A DNA stretch of 40,238 nt from Candidatus Nitrosopumilus sp. (GTDB taxonomy: Archaea; Thermoproteota; Nitrososphaeria; Nitrososphaerales; Nitrosopumilaceae). Under the pieces are notes generated by a model, which ran no database searches, was not told the origin of the DNA, and was given only the letters and a program-made list of their open reading frames with translations. The position numbers and the translations under genes were made by a program. The DNA lies in assembly GCA_003702545.1 (NCBI GenBank), contig REGK01000003.1, forward strand, positions 1 to 40,238, given 5' to 3'. Of the stretch, positions 8,309-16,155 are shown one piece after another; within the stretch, counting starts at the first letter, position 1, and each line of letters starts with the position of its first letter.

Positions 8309-8428
8309 ATGGGAATGAAAACTAATTTGTTTATTCTAGTACCTTTGGCAGCATTTGCAGCAATAATTCTTGGTTCTGGAATGTATATGACGTTGTGCAA
8401 AAACTCTCTTGTTCCACTTCCTTGTTGA
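8309..8428 (+). CDS. 39-residue single-helix membrane peptide
   Basis: A short frame encodes MGMKTNLFILVPLAAFAA followed by IILGSGMYMTLCKNSLVPLPC. It has one strongly hydrophobic segment from about residue 7 to 29 and two Cys residues after it (C30 and the terminal C39). The start context ATCATGGGA lies 41 bases after the DUF371 stop. There is no recognisable family. A Cys pair outside the membrane could form a disulphide or bind metal, but that is a guess. Confidence 0.5.
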   Translation: MGMKTNLFILVPLAAFAAIILGSGMYMTLCKNSLVPLPC

Positions 8429-8500
8429 CTCAATAATTTCCATCTTTAGTTAATTCTGATTTATCATGATTTTCTTAAGACATGAGAAATCAGATGATTC

Positions 8501-8842
8501 ATGGCAAAACCAACTATTGAGTTACCTATTTCTAAAAAACCAACAGATGCTGAACTAAAGAAACTCAAAGACTATTTCAAAGAAATGCCTGTTGATGAAA
8601 TTCTTACTGGACTAAAATTTGCAAAAAATAGATGGTCTGCCAAAGACGCAGGAACTCTAAAGGTTGGAAGAAAAAGTATCATCCAAAAAGAAGTTCATTC
8701 TGTAACAACTGAACAAGCTCAATGGAGGTTAAAAAATTGGAAGATGATGATTGCAAACTATAGGAGACGCGGATATAGCTACCCAACAATTTCTAGAATA
8801 AAGAAAATCTTAGTTCAGAAAAGCAAAAAGAAATCTAAATGA
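8501..8842 (+). CDS. Basic protein of unknown function
   Basis: The 113-residue protein is Lys-rich and looks mainly helical. Its start resembles a folded domain (PTDAELKKLKDYFKEMPVDE), followed by TGLKFAKNRWSAKDAGTL and a C-terminal region WRLKNWKMMIANYRRRGYSY ending in a Lys-rich tail. The overall charge suggests nucleic-acid or ribosome binding, but no family is recognised. It runs into the convergent CdvB gene, overlapping its 3' end by eight bases. Confidence 0.7.
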   Translation: MAKPTIELPISKKPTDAELKKLKDYFKEMPVDEILTGLKFAKNRWSAKDAGTLKVGRKSIIQKEVHSVTTEQAQWRLKNWKMMIANYRRRGYSYPTISRIKKILVQKSKKKSK

Positions 8843-9485
8843 AAATATCAGATTTTCTCTCAACAATTTGTTGTTTGAGAGATTCTGGTACATCTGGAAT
8901 TGATGCTTTGGTTTGACCTGCAATAACACCTTGTGCTTCTTCTAAGATTGCTAGTGTGTCTGCATTTGTCTCTTGACCAACGTTCATGGAATCGCCCAGG
9001 TCTACTGATGAACCAGACATTACATCGCCAAGGATTGATGACAAGTCTTGCATTGAAGCATTTGCCTCTGGCATGATTCCATTAAGTGATGGAGCTAATC
9101 CTTTGATTATTGACATGCATGGGCTGAGTGTAACTACTACATCTCCCAATTCTGATACTGTATCTAGTCTGAGCTTGACTTGTTCCATTGAAAGTTTGGC
9201 ACCACTTACCATGTTTTTCATCTTTCTAACTTGTGCCAATTCATTTGCATATGCTTGTGCGTATGCGTTCTTGTTATTTTTATGAGCGCTAACTATTTTT
9301 TCAAAAATTTGGTCATGTTTTACTCGTAACTTTTCATTAATTCCTTCTAATTTAGAAATTTGAAACTGTAATTTTTTCTGTGCAAAGTCGATTTTGTTCT
9401 TTAGTGGCTCATCTGGCTTTACTTTTCCCATAACTTTTTGGGAAATGCTTTCCCCCTGTGTTTTGTTCCAAGAGTTGCTTATCAT
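8835..9485 (-). CDS. cdvB: ESCRT-III-like cell-division protein (CdvB paralogue)
   Basis: The 216-residue protein has the Snf7/CdvB layout: a basic N-terminal helical hairpin (KNKIDFAQKKLQFQISKLEG; NAYAQAYANELAQVRKMKNM), then a short helix region and an acidic C-terminal half. CdvB proteins polymerise at the division site and are remodelled by the ATPase CdvC/Vps4. Near the C-terminus, SIPDVPESL resembles a MIM2 motif, which binds MIT domains. There is no C-terminal winged-helix domain, the part that in Sulfolobus CdvB binds CdvA, so this is probably one of several paralogues. cdvA and cdvC are not in the window. Confidence 0.75.
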   Translation of the reverse strand: MISNSWNKTQGESISQKVMGKVKPDEPLKNKIDFAQKKLQFQISKLEGINEKLRVKHDQIFEKIVSAHKNNKNAYAQAYANELAQVRKMKNMVSGAKLSMEQVKLRLDTVSELGDVVVTLSPCMSIIKGLAPSLNGIMPEANASMQDLSSILGDVMSGSSVDLGDSMNVGQETNADTLAILEEAQGVIAGQTKASIPDVPESLKQQIVERKSDIFI

Positions 9486-9529
9486 GTTTATTTCTCGATA
9501 TTAGTCCAAAATTTTGTTTTAAACAGATT

Positions 9530-9576
9530 TGTCACTCTAGCTAGTGTCACTGGAGTTACAGATAGTTGCAGTTACA
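9530..9576 (-). promoter_or_regulatory. Nested direct repeats upstream of the CdvB gene
   Basis: On the plus strand TGTCACT (9530-9536) and TGTCACT (9545-9551) flank the palindrome CTAGCTAG (9537-9544). AGTTACA occurs at 9554-9560 and 9570-9576, with the variant AGTTGCA at 9564-9570. All lie upstream of a TATA-like TTTAAAA near 9518-9524. The block fills the space between the CdvB gene and the stop of the thioredoxin gene, so it probably controls the CdvB gene. No known factor is assigned. Confidence 0.45.
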
Positions 9577-10674
9577 CTATCCAAAGGTAAATGTGAATAT
9601 CTGGAACCCTTGACCTTTGACCTTTATCTCCATTATGTGGGATACGCTATCATTACTGGTCAAAATATTGTATAGTCCTGGTTCTGAAACACTTAGAGTA
9701 TTTCCTGATTTAATGTCATGTCCTGCATATTGAGATGATATTGGCTCTCCGTCAAGATAGATCTCAAGTTCTGCATTATTTGCAGTTACAATGTTTACCT
9801 CTTTTGCATTGTAAAGTAATTTTATCTCTCCAGTTTCTGAAATCAGTTTCATACTATCTTCATCATTCTTCCATGTTCCTGTTGGGTAGAATTTGTGTAG
9901 TTCTATTTTTTCAGGTTCTTTGTATTGCACTATCTTTTCAGGTTGGAATCCTTCATCACTACCTAGTTGATTTCTGTTTTGTGCAAAGTGATATCCAAAG
10001 TATAATTCAGGTGTTCTAAACAAAGTATGCTCAAACTCTTCAATGTCTACAAGTGATGAAGCTGATGCAATTTGAATTCCTAGTGCATCAGATCTTTCTT
10101 TGATTAATTGCTGAATAATTTTTTCAGTTTCTTGGTATCCTCCTTCTCCAATGTGATCATATCTGATGTACCCTTCATGATCTGCAATGTACTTTCTTGG
10201 CCAGTACCTGTTTTCAAATGCTTGCCATGTTTCCATGTCATTATCCATTACAACAGGATAGTTGATTCCATGCTTTTGGATTGATATTTCTACATTTTCA
10301 GGAACTTTTTCAAATTCAAATTCCGGAGAATGAATTCCAATAACTAACAATCCTTGTTCAGCATACTTGTCATCCCATGCTGTGATGTATGGTAATGTTC
10401 TGATACAGTTGATGCAGCTATATGTCCAAATGTCATACAAGACAACTTTTCCTTCTATCTCTTGAGCTAGTTCTTCAGGAGTTGTATTCAGATAATGTGC
10501 AATTCCTACCAAATCTGGTGCTTTCTTCAATCCAAATTTGTCAATGCTTGCAGAATCTTTTCCTATGTTTGCAACACTAGCCTGGTCAAGTGTAGAAAAT
10601 GCCACGCTTATTGCTGCTATCCCTACTCCTATTGCGATTACAAGAATAATTGCTGTTTTAATTTCTGACTTCAT
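9577..10674 (-). CDS. Membrane-anchored thioredoxin, DipZ-like C-terminal part
   Basis: The 365-residue protein has one N-terminal transmembrane helix (residues 7-26) and a thioredoxin-like domain outside the membrane, with the redox pair C87/C90 in the motif WTYSCINCIRTLPY. This WTY.CINC.R form is typical of DipZ-type proteins. Residues from about 210 onward (LFRTPELYFGYHFAQNRNQL, then a beta-rich region) resemble the C-terminal domain of DipZ. The ATG lies four bases after the CcdA stop, so electrons probably pass from cytoplasmic thioredoxin through CcdA to this protein and on to exported proteins. In bacterial DipZ the two parts are one chain. Confidence 0.85.
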   Translation of the reverse strand: MKSEIKTAIILVIAIGVGIAAISVAFSTLDQASVANIGKDSASIDKFGLKKAPDLVGIAHYLNTTPEELAQEIEGKVVLYDIWTYSCINCIRTLPYITAWDDKYAEQGLLVIGIHSPEFEFEKVPENVEISIQKHGINYPVVMDNDMETWQAFENRYWPRKYIADHEGYIRYDHIGEGGYQETEKIIQQLIKERSDALGIQIASASSLVDIEEFEHTLFRTPELYFGYHFAQNRNQLGSDEGFQPEKIVQYKEPEKIELHKFYPTGTWKNDEDSMKLISETGEIKLLYNAKEVNIVTANNAELEIYLDGEPISSQYAGHDIKSGNTLSVSEPGLYNILTSNDSVSHIMEIKVKGQGFQIFTFTFG

Positions 10675-10678
10675 TTAA

Positions 10679-11413
10679 TCACCCCAAGAGTAGTAATTCA
10701 TTGAGTAATGGAAAGTTTGCAATATATGCTAGCTGATTTGTAAATACCAAAACTCCCAACACAATAATGAATCCTCCTAAAATTATGTTGTAGTACTTTA
10801 GATGTTTACTCATTGACCGGATAATCTTGTTTGCTCTAGAGTAAAACACTCCAATTAAGATAAATGGAATTCCTAATCCTAAAGAGTAGACCAATAGTAA
10901 ATTAAATGCAACAGATGGTGTTGTTGCTGCAAGTGTAAGAATACTGCCCAGTATTGGTCCGACACATGGAGTCCAACCTGCTGCAAAAGCTAACCCAAAA
11001 ACAAATGACATTGGATAACTTGCCTTTGATCTTTTTGGAAAGAATTTTTTCTCCAAATTAAGCTTGTTTATCTTCATTGAGAGAAGCAAGAATACTCCAA
11101 ATGCTACTATGATAACTCCTCCAATTTGATTTAGCTCATCGACTATGTCCCATGATGCAGATGACAATGTACTGTTGATTATCACTCCTATGGTTGAAAA
11201 TACCACTGAGAACCCTAGCACAAAAAATACAGAGTTCAAAACAATGTTTGTTCTATTTACTGAAACTGTCTTTGTTCCATCTTTTTGATTTAATTCTGAA
11301 AGTGTTGTCCCTGAAATGTATGCAAGAAATGCAGGAATCATTGGCAAAATACATGGTGCAACAAATGATCCAAGTCCGGCTAGTGCTGCAACTGCTAGTG
11401 TTATTTCTGCCAC
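10679..11413 (-). CDS. ccdA: CcdA/DsbD-type thiol electron carrier
   Basis: The 244-residue protein has six predicted membrane helices, as expected for CcdA. The two redox Cys residues are present in their usual places: C21 in SFVAPCILPMIPAFLAY and C150 in AAGWTPCVGPILGSIL. The protein carries reducing power from cytoplasmic thioredoxin across the membrane. The partner is most likely the thioredoxin encoded four bases downstream. Thaumarchaeota depend heavily on exported copper proteins, which makes thiol control outside the membrane plausible, but that link is inferred. Confidence 0.9.
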   Translation of the reverse strand: MAEITLAVAALAGLGSFVAPCILPMIPAFLAYISGTTLSELNQKDGTKTVSVNRTNIVLNSVFFVLGFSVVFSTIGVIINSTLSSASWDIVDELNQIGGVIIVAFGVFLLLSMKINKLNLEKKFFPKRSKASYPMSFVFGLAFAAGWTPCVGPILGSILTLAATTPSVAFNLLLVYSLGLGIPFILIGVFYSRANKIIRSMSKHLKYYNIILGGFIIVLGVLVFTNQLAYIANFPLLNELLLLG

Positions 11414-11494
11414 ATATTGGAATTGTAATTTTTACTTTAAAGCATTCTTCCAGATTTTTATCAAATGGTAATGCAATCCGTTTTTAACTGGGTT

Positions 11495-11502
11495 GTGCCT
11501 AA
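11495..11502 (+). promoter_or_regulatory. GTGCCTAA intergenic motif, copy 2
   Basis: GTGCCTAA followed by TTTT, in the divergent region between ccdA (minus) and the 34-residue peptide gene (plus). Here it sits between a TATA-like TTTTTAA (11481-11487) and the ATG at 11510. Confidence 0.35.
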
Positions 11503-11509
11503 TTTTTGT

Positions 11510-11614
11510 ATGAATAAACGATTCATAGTAGTAGGTGTCGCTTTGGGCGTCATTATTGTCGCTGCTGTTTTAATTGGTTCTCCAATGTTTGGCGGCTTTG
11601 ACTCTATGAGATAA
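11510..11614 (+). CDS. 34-residue single-helix membrane peptide
   Basis: The frame encodes MNKRFIVVGVALGVIIVA followed by AVLIGSPMFGGFDSMR. A basic start (NKR) and 20 hydrophobic residues predict one membrane helix with the N-terminus inside. A TATA-like TTTTTAA centred 26 bases upstream of the ATG predicts a leaderless transcript. The TAA touches the convergent bioF stop with no spare base. It resembles the other two membrane peptides of this window in size and layout but not in sequence. Function unknown. Confidence 0.55.
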   Translation: MNKRFIVVGVALGVIIVAAVLIGSPMFGGFDSMR

Positions 11615-12754
11615 TTAGCAGAATTTCCTGTATGCTTTCTCAAATATCTCTAGTGCTTTGTCAATATCCTTGTTTTGTAGCCATGCTGTGACTGAAATTC
11701 TCAACCTAGCTTGATTCTTTGGAACTGTTGGGTATCTGATTGGCTGTGCAAATACTCCATTATCAAACAAGAATTTCCCAAAGTCCATTGCAGATTTCTC
11801 ATTTCCAATAATTATTGGAATGATCTGGGATTGGGAGTTTATCTCAAAACCAATCTCTTTGAGACCTTTGGATAATGATCTTGTGTTTTTCTCTAGTTTC
11901 TTTTTTTGTTTTTCTCTGTTTGATTCAAATCTCTTTAGAGAATGTTTTACCAAAAATGATGGTAAGGCAGATGTGTAGATAAATGACTTTGATTTGTTTA
12001 TGCATAAATCAACTACATTGTTTTGTGCTGCAATATATCCTCCAAATGATCCTAGACCTTTACTTAAACTGCTTACATACAAATCAATTTTTTTTGCAAC
12101 GTTAAAGTGGCTTGGTGTTCCTTTTCCATCTTTGCCAATCACAAAATCCCCATGTGCGTCATCAACAATAGTTATGGCATTAGATTTTTGTGCAATCTCT
12201 GTAATTTGTTTTAGATATGACAAATCTCCATCCATACTGAATATTCCTTCAGTTATGATGAACTTGTTTTTTGCTTTTTGTTTTGACTTTTTTTGCAGGT
12301 CTTGCATGTCATTGTGTCTGTAGATTGAAACTTTGGCATCTGTTAGTTTACATGATTCGATAATACTTGCATGGTTAAGTTCGTCACTTAGAATCAAATC
12401 CCCCTTCTTTGCAATTGCAGAAATTGAACCCAAGTTTGCCATGTATCCTGTAGGGTAAATCAAACTGTTTTGTTGTGACTTGTGTTTTGCAAGTACTTTT
12501 TCTAATTTTTTGTAAGACTCGTCATTTCCGGATACTAGTCTTGAGCTTGATTGGAGCTGGTTTGCTGGAATCTTTGTTATTGGAATTCCTAGATAGTCAT
12601 TTGAACACAAATTGAGCAGTTTTTTACCATTAATGGTAATATGTGCGCCTTGGGCTTTACCGTATCGTAATTTCCTGTAGAGGTTGTTTTGCTTTATTGC
12701 TTGTAACTCTGCATCAACAAAGTCAAGTTTATGCCTGGAGACCAATTTTTTCAA
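11615..12754 (-). CDS. bioF: 8-amino-7-oxononanoate synthase
   Basis: BioF joins pimeloyl thioester and L-alanine in the first committed ring-forming step of biotin synthesis, using PLP. The 379-residue protein is of normal length for the alpha-oxoamine synthase family. The PLP lysine is K232 in SSLSKGLGSFGGY, with the aspartate motif DDAHGDF near residue 198 and SRLVSGNDESYKKLE near residue 71. The ATG at 12754 lies inside bioB, overlapping it by 26 bases, and the proposed start fits family length, so coupling to bioB is likely. Confidence 0.93.
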   Translation of the reverse strand: MKKLVSRHKLDFVDAELQAIKQNNLYRKLRYGKAQGAHITINGKKLLNLCSNDYLGIPITKIPANQLQSSSRLVSGNDESYKKLEKVLAKHKSQQNSLIYPTGYMANLGSISAIAKKGDLILSDELNHASIIESCKLTDAKVSIYRHNDMQDLQKKSKQKAKNKFIITEGIFSMDGDLSYLKQITEIAQKSNAITIVDDAHGDFVIGKDGKGTPSHFNVAKKIDLYVSSLSKGLGSFGGYIAAQNNVVDLCINKSKSFIYTSALPSFLVKHSLKRFESNREKQKKKLEKNTRSLSKGLKEIGFEINSQSQIIPIIIGNEKSAMDFGKFLFDNGVFAQPIRYPTVPKNQARLRISVTAWLQNKDIDKALEIFEKAYRKFC

Positions 12755-13706
12755 TCATCTGACGGTCTTTTTGTGCCTCATTACCACCCATTGTAAGATA
12801 ACCTGAAGTGATAATTCCATTTGCTCCGCTTTGCAGTAACTCTTCTCCAGAGTCATCTAACTGTGTTTCTCTTCCTCCTGATATTTTGATAACTGATTCA
12901 GGTAGCAAAAATCTGATCACAGAAAACATTCTAACAATTTCTGCATTTGGCAAGTCTGTTTGTAATTCTAGTGGAGTTCCTGGAACTGGAACTAGTATGT
13001 TTATTGTTACTTCTTCAGGAAATAGTCTTGCAAGTTCCAGTGTTAGTTCTAATCTCTGTTCTCTGGTTTCACCTAAACCAATAATTCCACCAGTACACAA
13101 CTCTAATCCTGCATCTCTTGCAATTCCCAGTGTCTTTAGTCTGTCTTCATATGTGTGAGTAGTACAAATCTCTGGGAATTTTGATTTTGCAGTCTCTAAA
13201 TTGTGATTGTATCTTTTTACTTTGAGTTCTTTGAGTTTTTTTGCTTGCTCTTGAGTTAGAAATCCTAAACTACACTCAACACTTATTCCAACTTTGTCGT
13301 TAATATCAGTAATAATTTTACAAACTTTTTCAAAATCTTTCTTTGATGGCTCACGCCATGCAGCAACTAAACAATAAGATTCTGCACCTTCATCTTTTGC
13401 TTTTTGAGCTTTTGATACAACTTCTTCGGGTGTTGGTAATTGATACGTCTCAATACCTGTATCAAAGAATGCTGACTGTCCACAAAATGTACAGTCCTCA
13501 CTACATGCATTTTTCTTAATATTGTTTAGTTGTTCAACATCTACTTTTTCACCGTTAAAATCACGAGTAATCTCATTTGCACATTTTGCCAAATCTTTAA
13601 GATATTCATCTGGTATGTTTAGCAGTTTTTCAGCATCATCAGACGTAATGTGGTTTCCTGAGAATACCTTTTCCTGACACTCTTTGATGAATTCCAGAGT
13701 ACTCAT
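12729..13706 (-). CDS. bioB: Biotin synthase
   Basis: BioB is a radical-SAM enzyme that inserts sulphur into dethiobiotin. The [4Fe-4S] ligands C68, C72 and C75 are in NACSEDCTFCGQS. Other family segments are ECSLGFLTQEQAKKLKE and CTGGIIGLGETREQR, and the conserved Arg for the second cluster is in KISGGRETQLDDSGEELL. The 325-residue length is normal. A TATA-like ATTTATA (13728-13734 on the plus strand) lies about 25 bases from the ATG, so a leaderless transcript is likely. Paired GGTTAAC sites lie just upstream. Confidence 0.96.
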   Translation of the reverse strand: MSTLEFIKECQEKVFSGNHITSDDAEKLLNIPDEYLKDLAKCANEITRDFNGEKVDVEQLNNIKKNACSEDCTFCGQSAFFDTGIETYQLPTPEEVVSKAQKAKDEGAESYCLVAAWREPSKKDFEKVCKIITDINDKVGISVECSLGFLTQEQAKKLKELKVKRYNHNLETAKSKFPEICTTHTYEDRLKTLGIARDAGLELCTGGIIGLGETREQRLELTLELARLFPEEVTINILVPVPGTPLELQTDLPNAEIVRMFSVIRFLLPESVIKISGGRETQLDDSGEELLQSGANGIITSGYLTMGGNEAQKDRQMIEKIGLQA

Positions 13707-13727
13707 AATTTGAGACAGATATTTTCC

Positions 13728-13734
13728 ATTTATA
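13728..13734 (-). promoter_or_regulatory. TATA-like box of bioB
   Basis: The minus strand reads TATAAAT, centred 25 bases from the bioB ATG at 13706. This is the spacing expected for an archaeal promoter whose transcript starts at the ATG. Confidence 0.55.
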
Positions 13735-13746
13735 ACAATACTGGAA

Positions 13747-13779
13747 AGGTTAACCTTGGATGCTATGAGGGGTTAACAG
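13747..13779 (-). promoter_or_regulatory. Paired GGTTAAC sites upstream of bioB, BirA-like layout
   Basis: GGTTAACC (13748-13755) and GGTTAACA (13771-13778) have 15 bases between them and centres 23 apart. Read as one large palindrome, AGGTTAACC-N15-GGTTAACAG has the half-site form and spacing of the BirA operator (TTGTAAACC-N15-GGTTTACAA), matching 6 of 9 and 7 of 9 positions. Because rpl3 carries the same pair at the same distance from its TATA box, a general activator site is an equally good reading. Confidence 0.5.
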
Positions 13780-15093
13780 TTAGATTACCTGTGATTTTGC
13801 GTCCTTGATGGTCTTTATCGTACGCTCTAGGAGTGAATTTAGCTCTTTTTCAGATATTGCAAGAGGTGGAACTAACATGACGATATTTCCCAAAGTTCTG
13901 AGGTAGATTCCATTCTTTTTTCCTGTCTCGTAGAATATTTTGTTGATTGATTTTTTTGGGTGAATTGGAGTCTTTTTCTTCCTATTTGTGACTAGTTCGA
14001 TTCCCATTAGCATTCCTTTGTGTCTGATATCTCCTACCAAATCAATTTCAGAAATTTTTTCGTAATACTCTTCAAAGACTTTGGATGTCTTTTGGATTTT
14101 TTTGATCAAGTTGTTCTTCTTGTACATCTTGATGTTCTCATTTGCAACTGATGCCGCCAGTGGGTTTCCAGTGTATGTGTGTCCGTGGAACAAATGTCTC
14201 CAATCATTAAACTCTCCTGAAAATGAATCATAGACTTTTTTGTTTGCAAGAGTTGCCGCCATGGTGAGATATCCTCCTGTAAGCATTTTACCATATGCAA
14301 CGATATCTGGAATTGATTTTTGCTCCTGGTATTGTGTCATCGAACCTAATCTGCCAAACCCTGTTGCTATTTCATCTAGTACAAATAACACATCATACTT
14401 TTTGCATAATTGACTAATCCTTCTTTGAAATCCTTTAGGATAAATGATTACGCCTCCTGCCATCTGTACACCACTCTCCATTACAAATGCTGCAATGTTG
14501 TTATTTTTTGAAAACTTTTTTTCTATTTTGTCTAGTGATTCATTTTGATAATCGGATAAAGTGTATCCTTTAGGTAATCTGTACTTGTTTGGAACTGGAA
14601 ATTGTATTGTTGAAAATAACTGCTTTTTGAATTTGCCAAAAAATTGAGGAACATAACCTACTGCCATAGCACCAAATGTGTCTCCATGATACCCATTCTC
14701 TACTGTTGCAATCTCTGTCTTTTTCTCACCAATGTTTTTCCAGTATTGTAATGCAATCTTGATTGCAATCTCCATTGCCGATGAACCATTGTCTGAATAG
14801 AATACCTTGTGCATTCCAGGAGATATTTTGATTAGATTGTTTGCTAGCTGCTCAGCAGGCTCGTTTGTGATGTTAAACATAGAAGAATGTTGCAGTTTCT
14901 TACTTTGGTTTGCGATTGCCTTTACTAGTTGAGGGTTAGAATGACCCCATACGTTACACCACATAGAGGCCACCGCATCAATCATTTTGTGACCTTTAGA
15001 GTCTTCAAGCCACATTCCTTTGGCTTTGATAATTTTGTCAAATGAATCCCATTCTTTCATTTGCGTGTTGGGATGCCAGACAGAACTCTTCAA
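13780..15093 (-). CDS. bioA: Adenosylmethionine-8-amino-7-oxononanoate aminotransferase
   Basis: BioA makes 7,8-diaminopelargonic acid, with SAM as amino donor in the classical enzyme. The 437-residue protein is a class III aminotransferase: PLP lysine K269 in VAYGKMLTGGYL, the DEI motif at 240-242 (FVLDEIATGFGRLG), and the phosphate-binding DNGSSAMEIAIK near 101. WHPNTQMKEWD at the start is typical of BioA. The start is a TTG at 15093. The gene ends just before the bioB operator region; bioB and bioF follow on the same strand. Confidence 0.93.
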   Translation of the reverse strand: MKSSVWHPNTQMKEWDSFDKIIKAKGMWLEDSKGHKMIDAVASMWCNVWGHSNPQLVKAIANQSKKLQHSSMFNITNEPAEQLANNLIKISPGMHKVFYSDNGSSAMEIAIKIALQYWKNIGEKKTEIATVENGYHGDTFGAMAVGYVPQFFGKFKKQLFSTIQFPVPNKYRLPKGYTLSDYQNESLDKIEKKFSKNNNIAAFVMESGVQMAGGVIIYPKGFQRRISQLCKKYDVLFVLDEIATGFGRLGSMTQYQEQKSIPDIVAYGKMLTGGYLTMAATLANKKVYDSFSGEFNDWRHLFHGHTYTGNPLAASVANENIKMYKKNNLIKKIQKTSKVFEEYYEKISEIDLVGDIRHKGMLMGIELVTNRKKKTPIHPKKSINKIFYETGKKNGIYLRTLGNIVMLVPPLAISEKELNSLLERTIKTIKDAKSQVI

Positions 15094-15211
15094 CTGTTTT
15101 TCTATGATTTTAGATCTTAATAATTAACCGATGATGTTTGAAACCGTAAAAATTCACTTTTGAAAATCATCCTTTATCTTATTAATACAAAATCCCAAAA
15201 AAAGAGTAACA

Positions 15212-15640
15212 ATGACTAAAAGAATAATGGTTTGTCTTGATGGCTCTAAAAATTCCTTGAGGGGATTAGACAAAGCAATTTCATTTGCAAAAGAATCTGA
15301 TTCTGTAATAGTTGGTGTTCATAGTGATACCAGTTTTAGTGCGTTTTCTGCTGTTAGAGCACCAATACTTCCAACAAAAAAATGGAAACAAAAAGCTCGA
15401 AAACTCATCAATGATGCCAAGAAAAAAGTTGAAAAAAAGAACCTTGAATTTTTAGGAGTAGTTATTGGTGGTCATACTTCGGGTATTGATCTGACCACCT
15501 TTGCTAACAATCCTTCTAATAGAATTGATCAAATTGTAATTGGTTCTAGAGGAATGGGTTTCCCAAAAGAATTGTTTTTTGGAAGCACTTCTAATTTTGT
15601 ATTGCATAAGGCAAAGGCTCCTGTAACTGTGGTGAAGTAA
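15212..15640 (+). CDS. Universal stress protein (UspA family)
   Basis: The 142-residue protein is a single Usp domain of the ATP-binding type: the Walker-like start RIMVCLDGSKNSLRGLDKA, and the nucleotide motif GSRGMGFPKELFFGSTSNFV near the C-terminus, of the G-2x-G-9x-G(S/T) form, with APVTVVK at the end. Its role in the cell is not clear; such proteins usually dimerise and respond to stress or growth arrest. Its TAA overlaps the ATG of a second Usp gene by one base, so the two are probably co-expressed and could form a heterodimer. Confidence 0.92.
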   Translation: MTKRIMVCLDGSKNSLRGLDKAISFAKESDSVIVGVHSDTSFSAFSAVRAPILPTKKWKQKARKLINDAKKKVEKKNLEFLGVVIGGHTSGIDLTTFANNPSNRIDQIVIGSRGMGFPKELFFGSTSNFVLHKAKAPVTVVK

Positions 15641-16101
15641 TGTACAAAAAAATTCTTGTTCCTCACGCAGGCACTGCTGCAGGAGATAAAGCACTCAAAC
15701 ATGCAGCCCATATTGCAAAATTTGATTCCTCTGAAATTTTGATTTTGCATGTTGTTGAACAGCTCCAAAAACCTCCCACATTTGCCTTATCTGGATCTGA
15801 AAGTAAAGCACTAGTAAAGGAATTCAAAAAAGCAGCACAACAGTCTCTAGTCAACAGTGAAAATGAGATGAGAAAAAAGGCTGAATACTACAAATCACAA
15901 GACATCAAAATTAGATACAAAGTTGTGATTGGCTATCCTGATGAGGTTATCACAAAATATTTGAAAAATCAAAAATTCGATCTTATTGTAATGGCAAAGA
16001 GACGAAAACTGTCTGGAATAAAGAAACTCTTGTCGCTTGGCAGTGTTTCTAGAAAAATTGCTGAGGTTGGAAGATGTCCTATTTTGCTTATTGATGCTTG
16101 A
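15640..16101 (+). CDS. Universal stress protein (UspA family), second copy
   Basis: This 153-residue Usp domain starts YKKILVPHAGTAAGDKAL and ends with FDLIVMAKRRKLSGIKKL and GSVSRKIAEVGRCPILLID. The loop after MAK is changed to RRKLSGIKK, so the first glycines of the ATP motif are lost and it may not bind ATP like its neighbour. It overlaps the first Usp gene by one base. Confidence 0.9.
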   Translation: MYKKILVPHAGTAAGDKALKHAAHIAKFDSSEILILHVVEQLQKPPTFALSGSESKALVKEFKKAAQQSLVNSENEMRKKAEYYKSQDIKIRYKVVIGYPDEVITKYLKNQKFDLIVMAKRRKLSGIKKLLSLGSVSRKIAEVGRCPILLIDA

Positions 16102-16155
16102 TTAAATCTCAAACACATTAACCAAAATTACAGAATGTAGTTTTAAAAATCTGAA

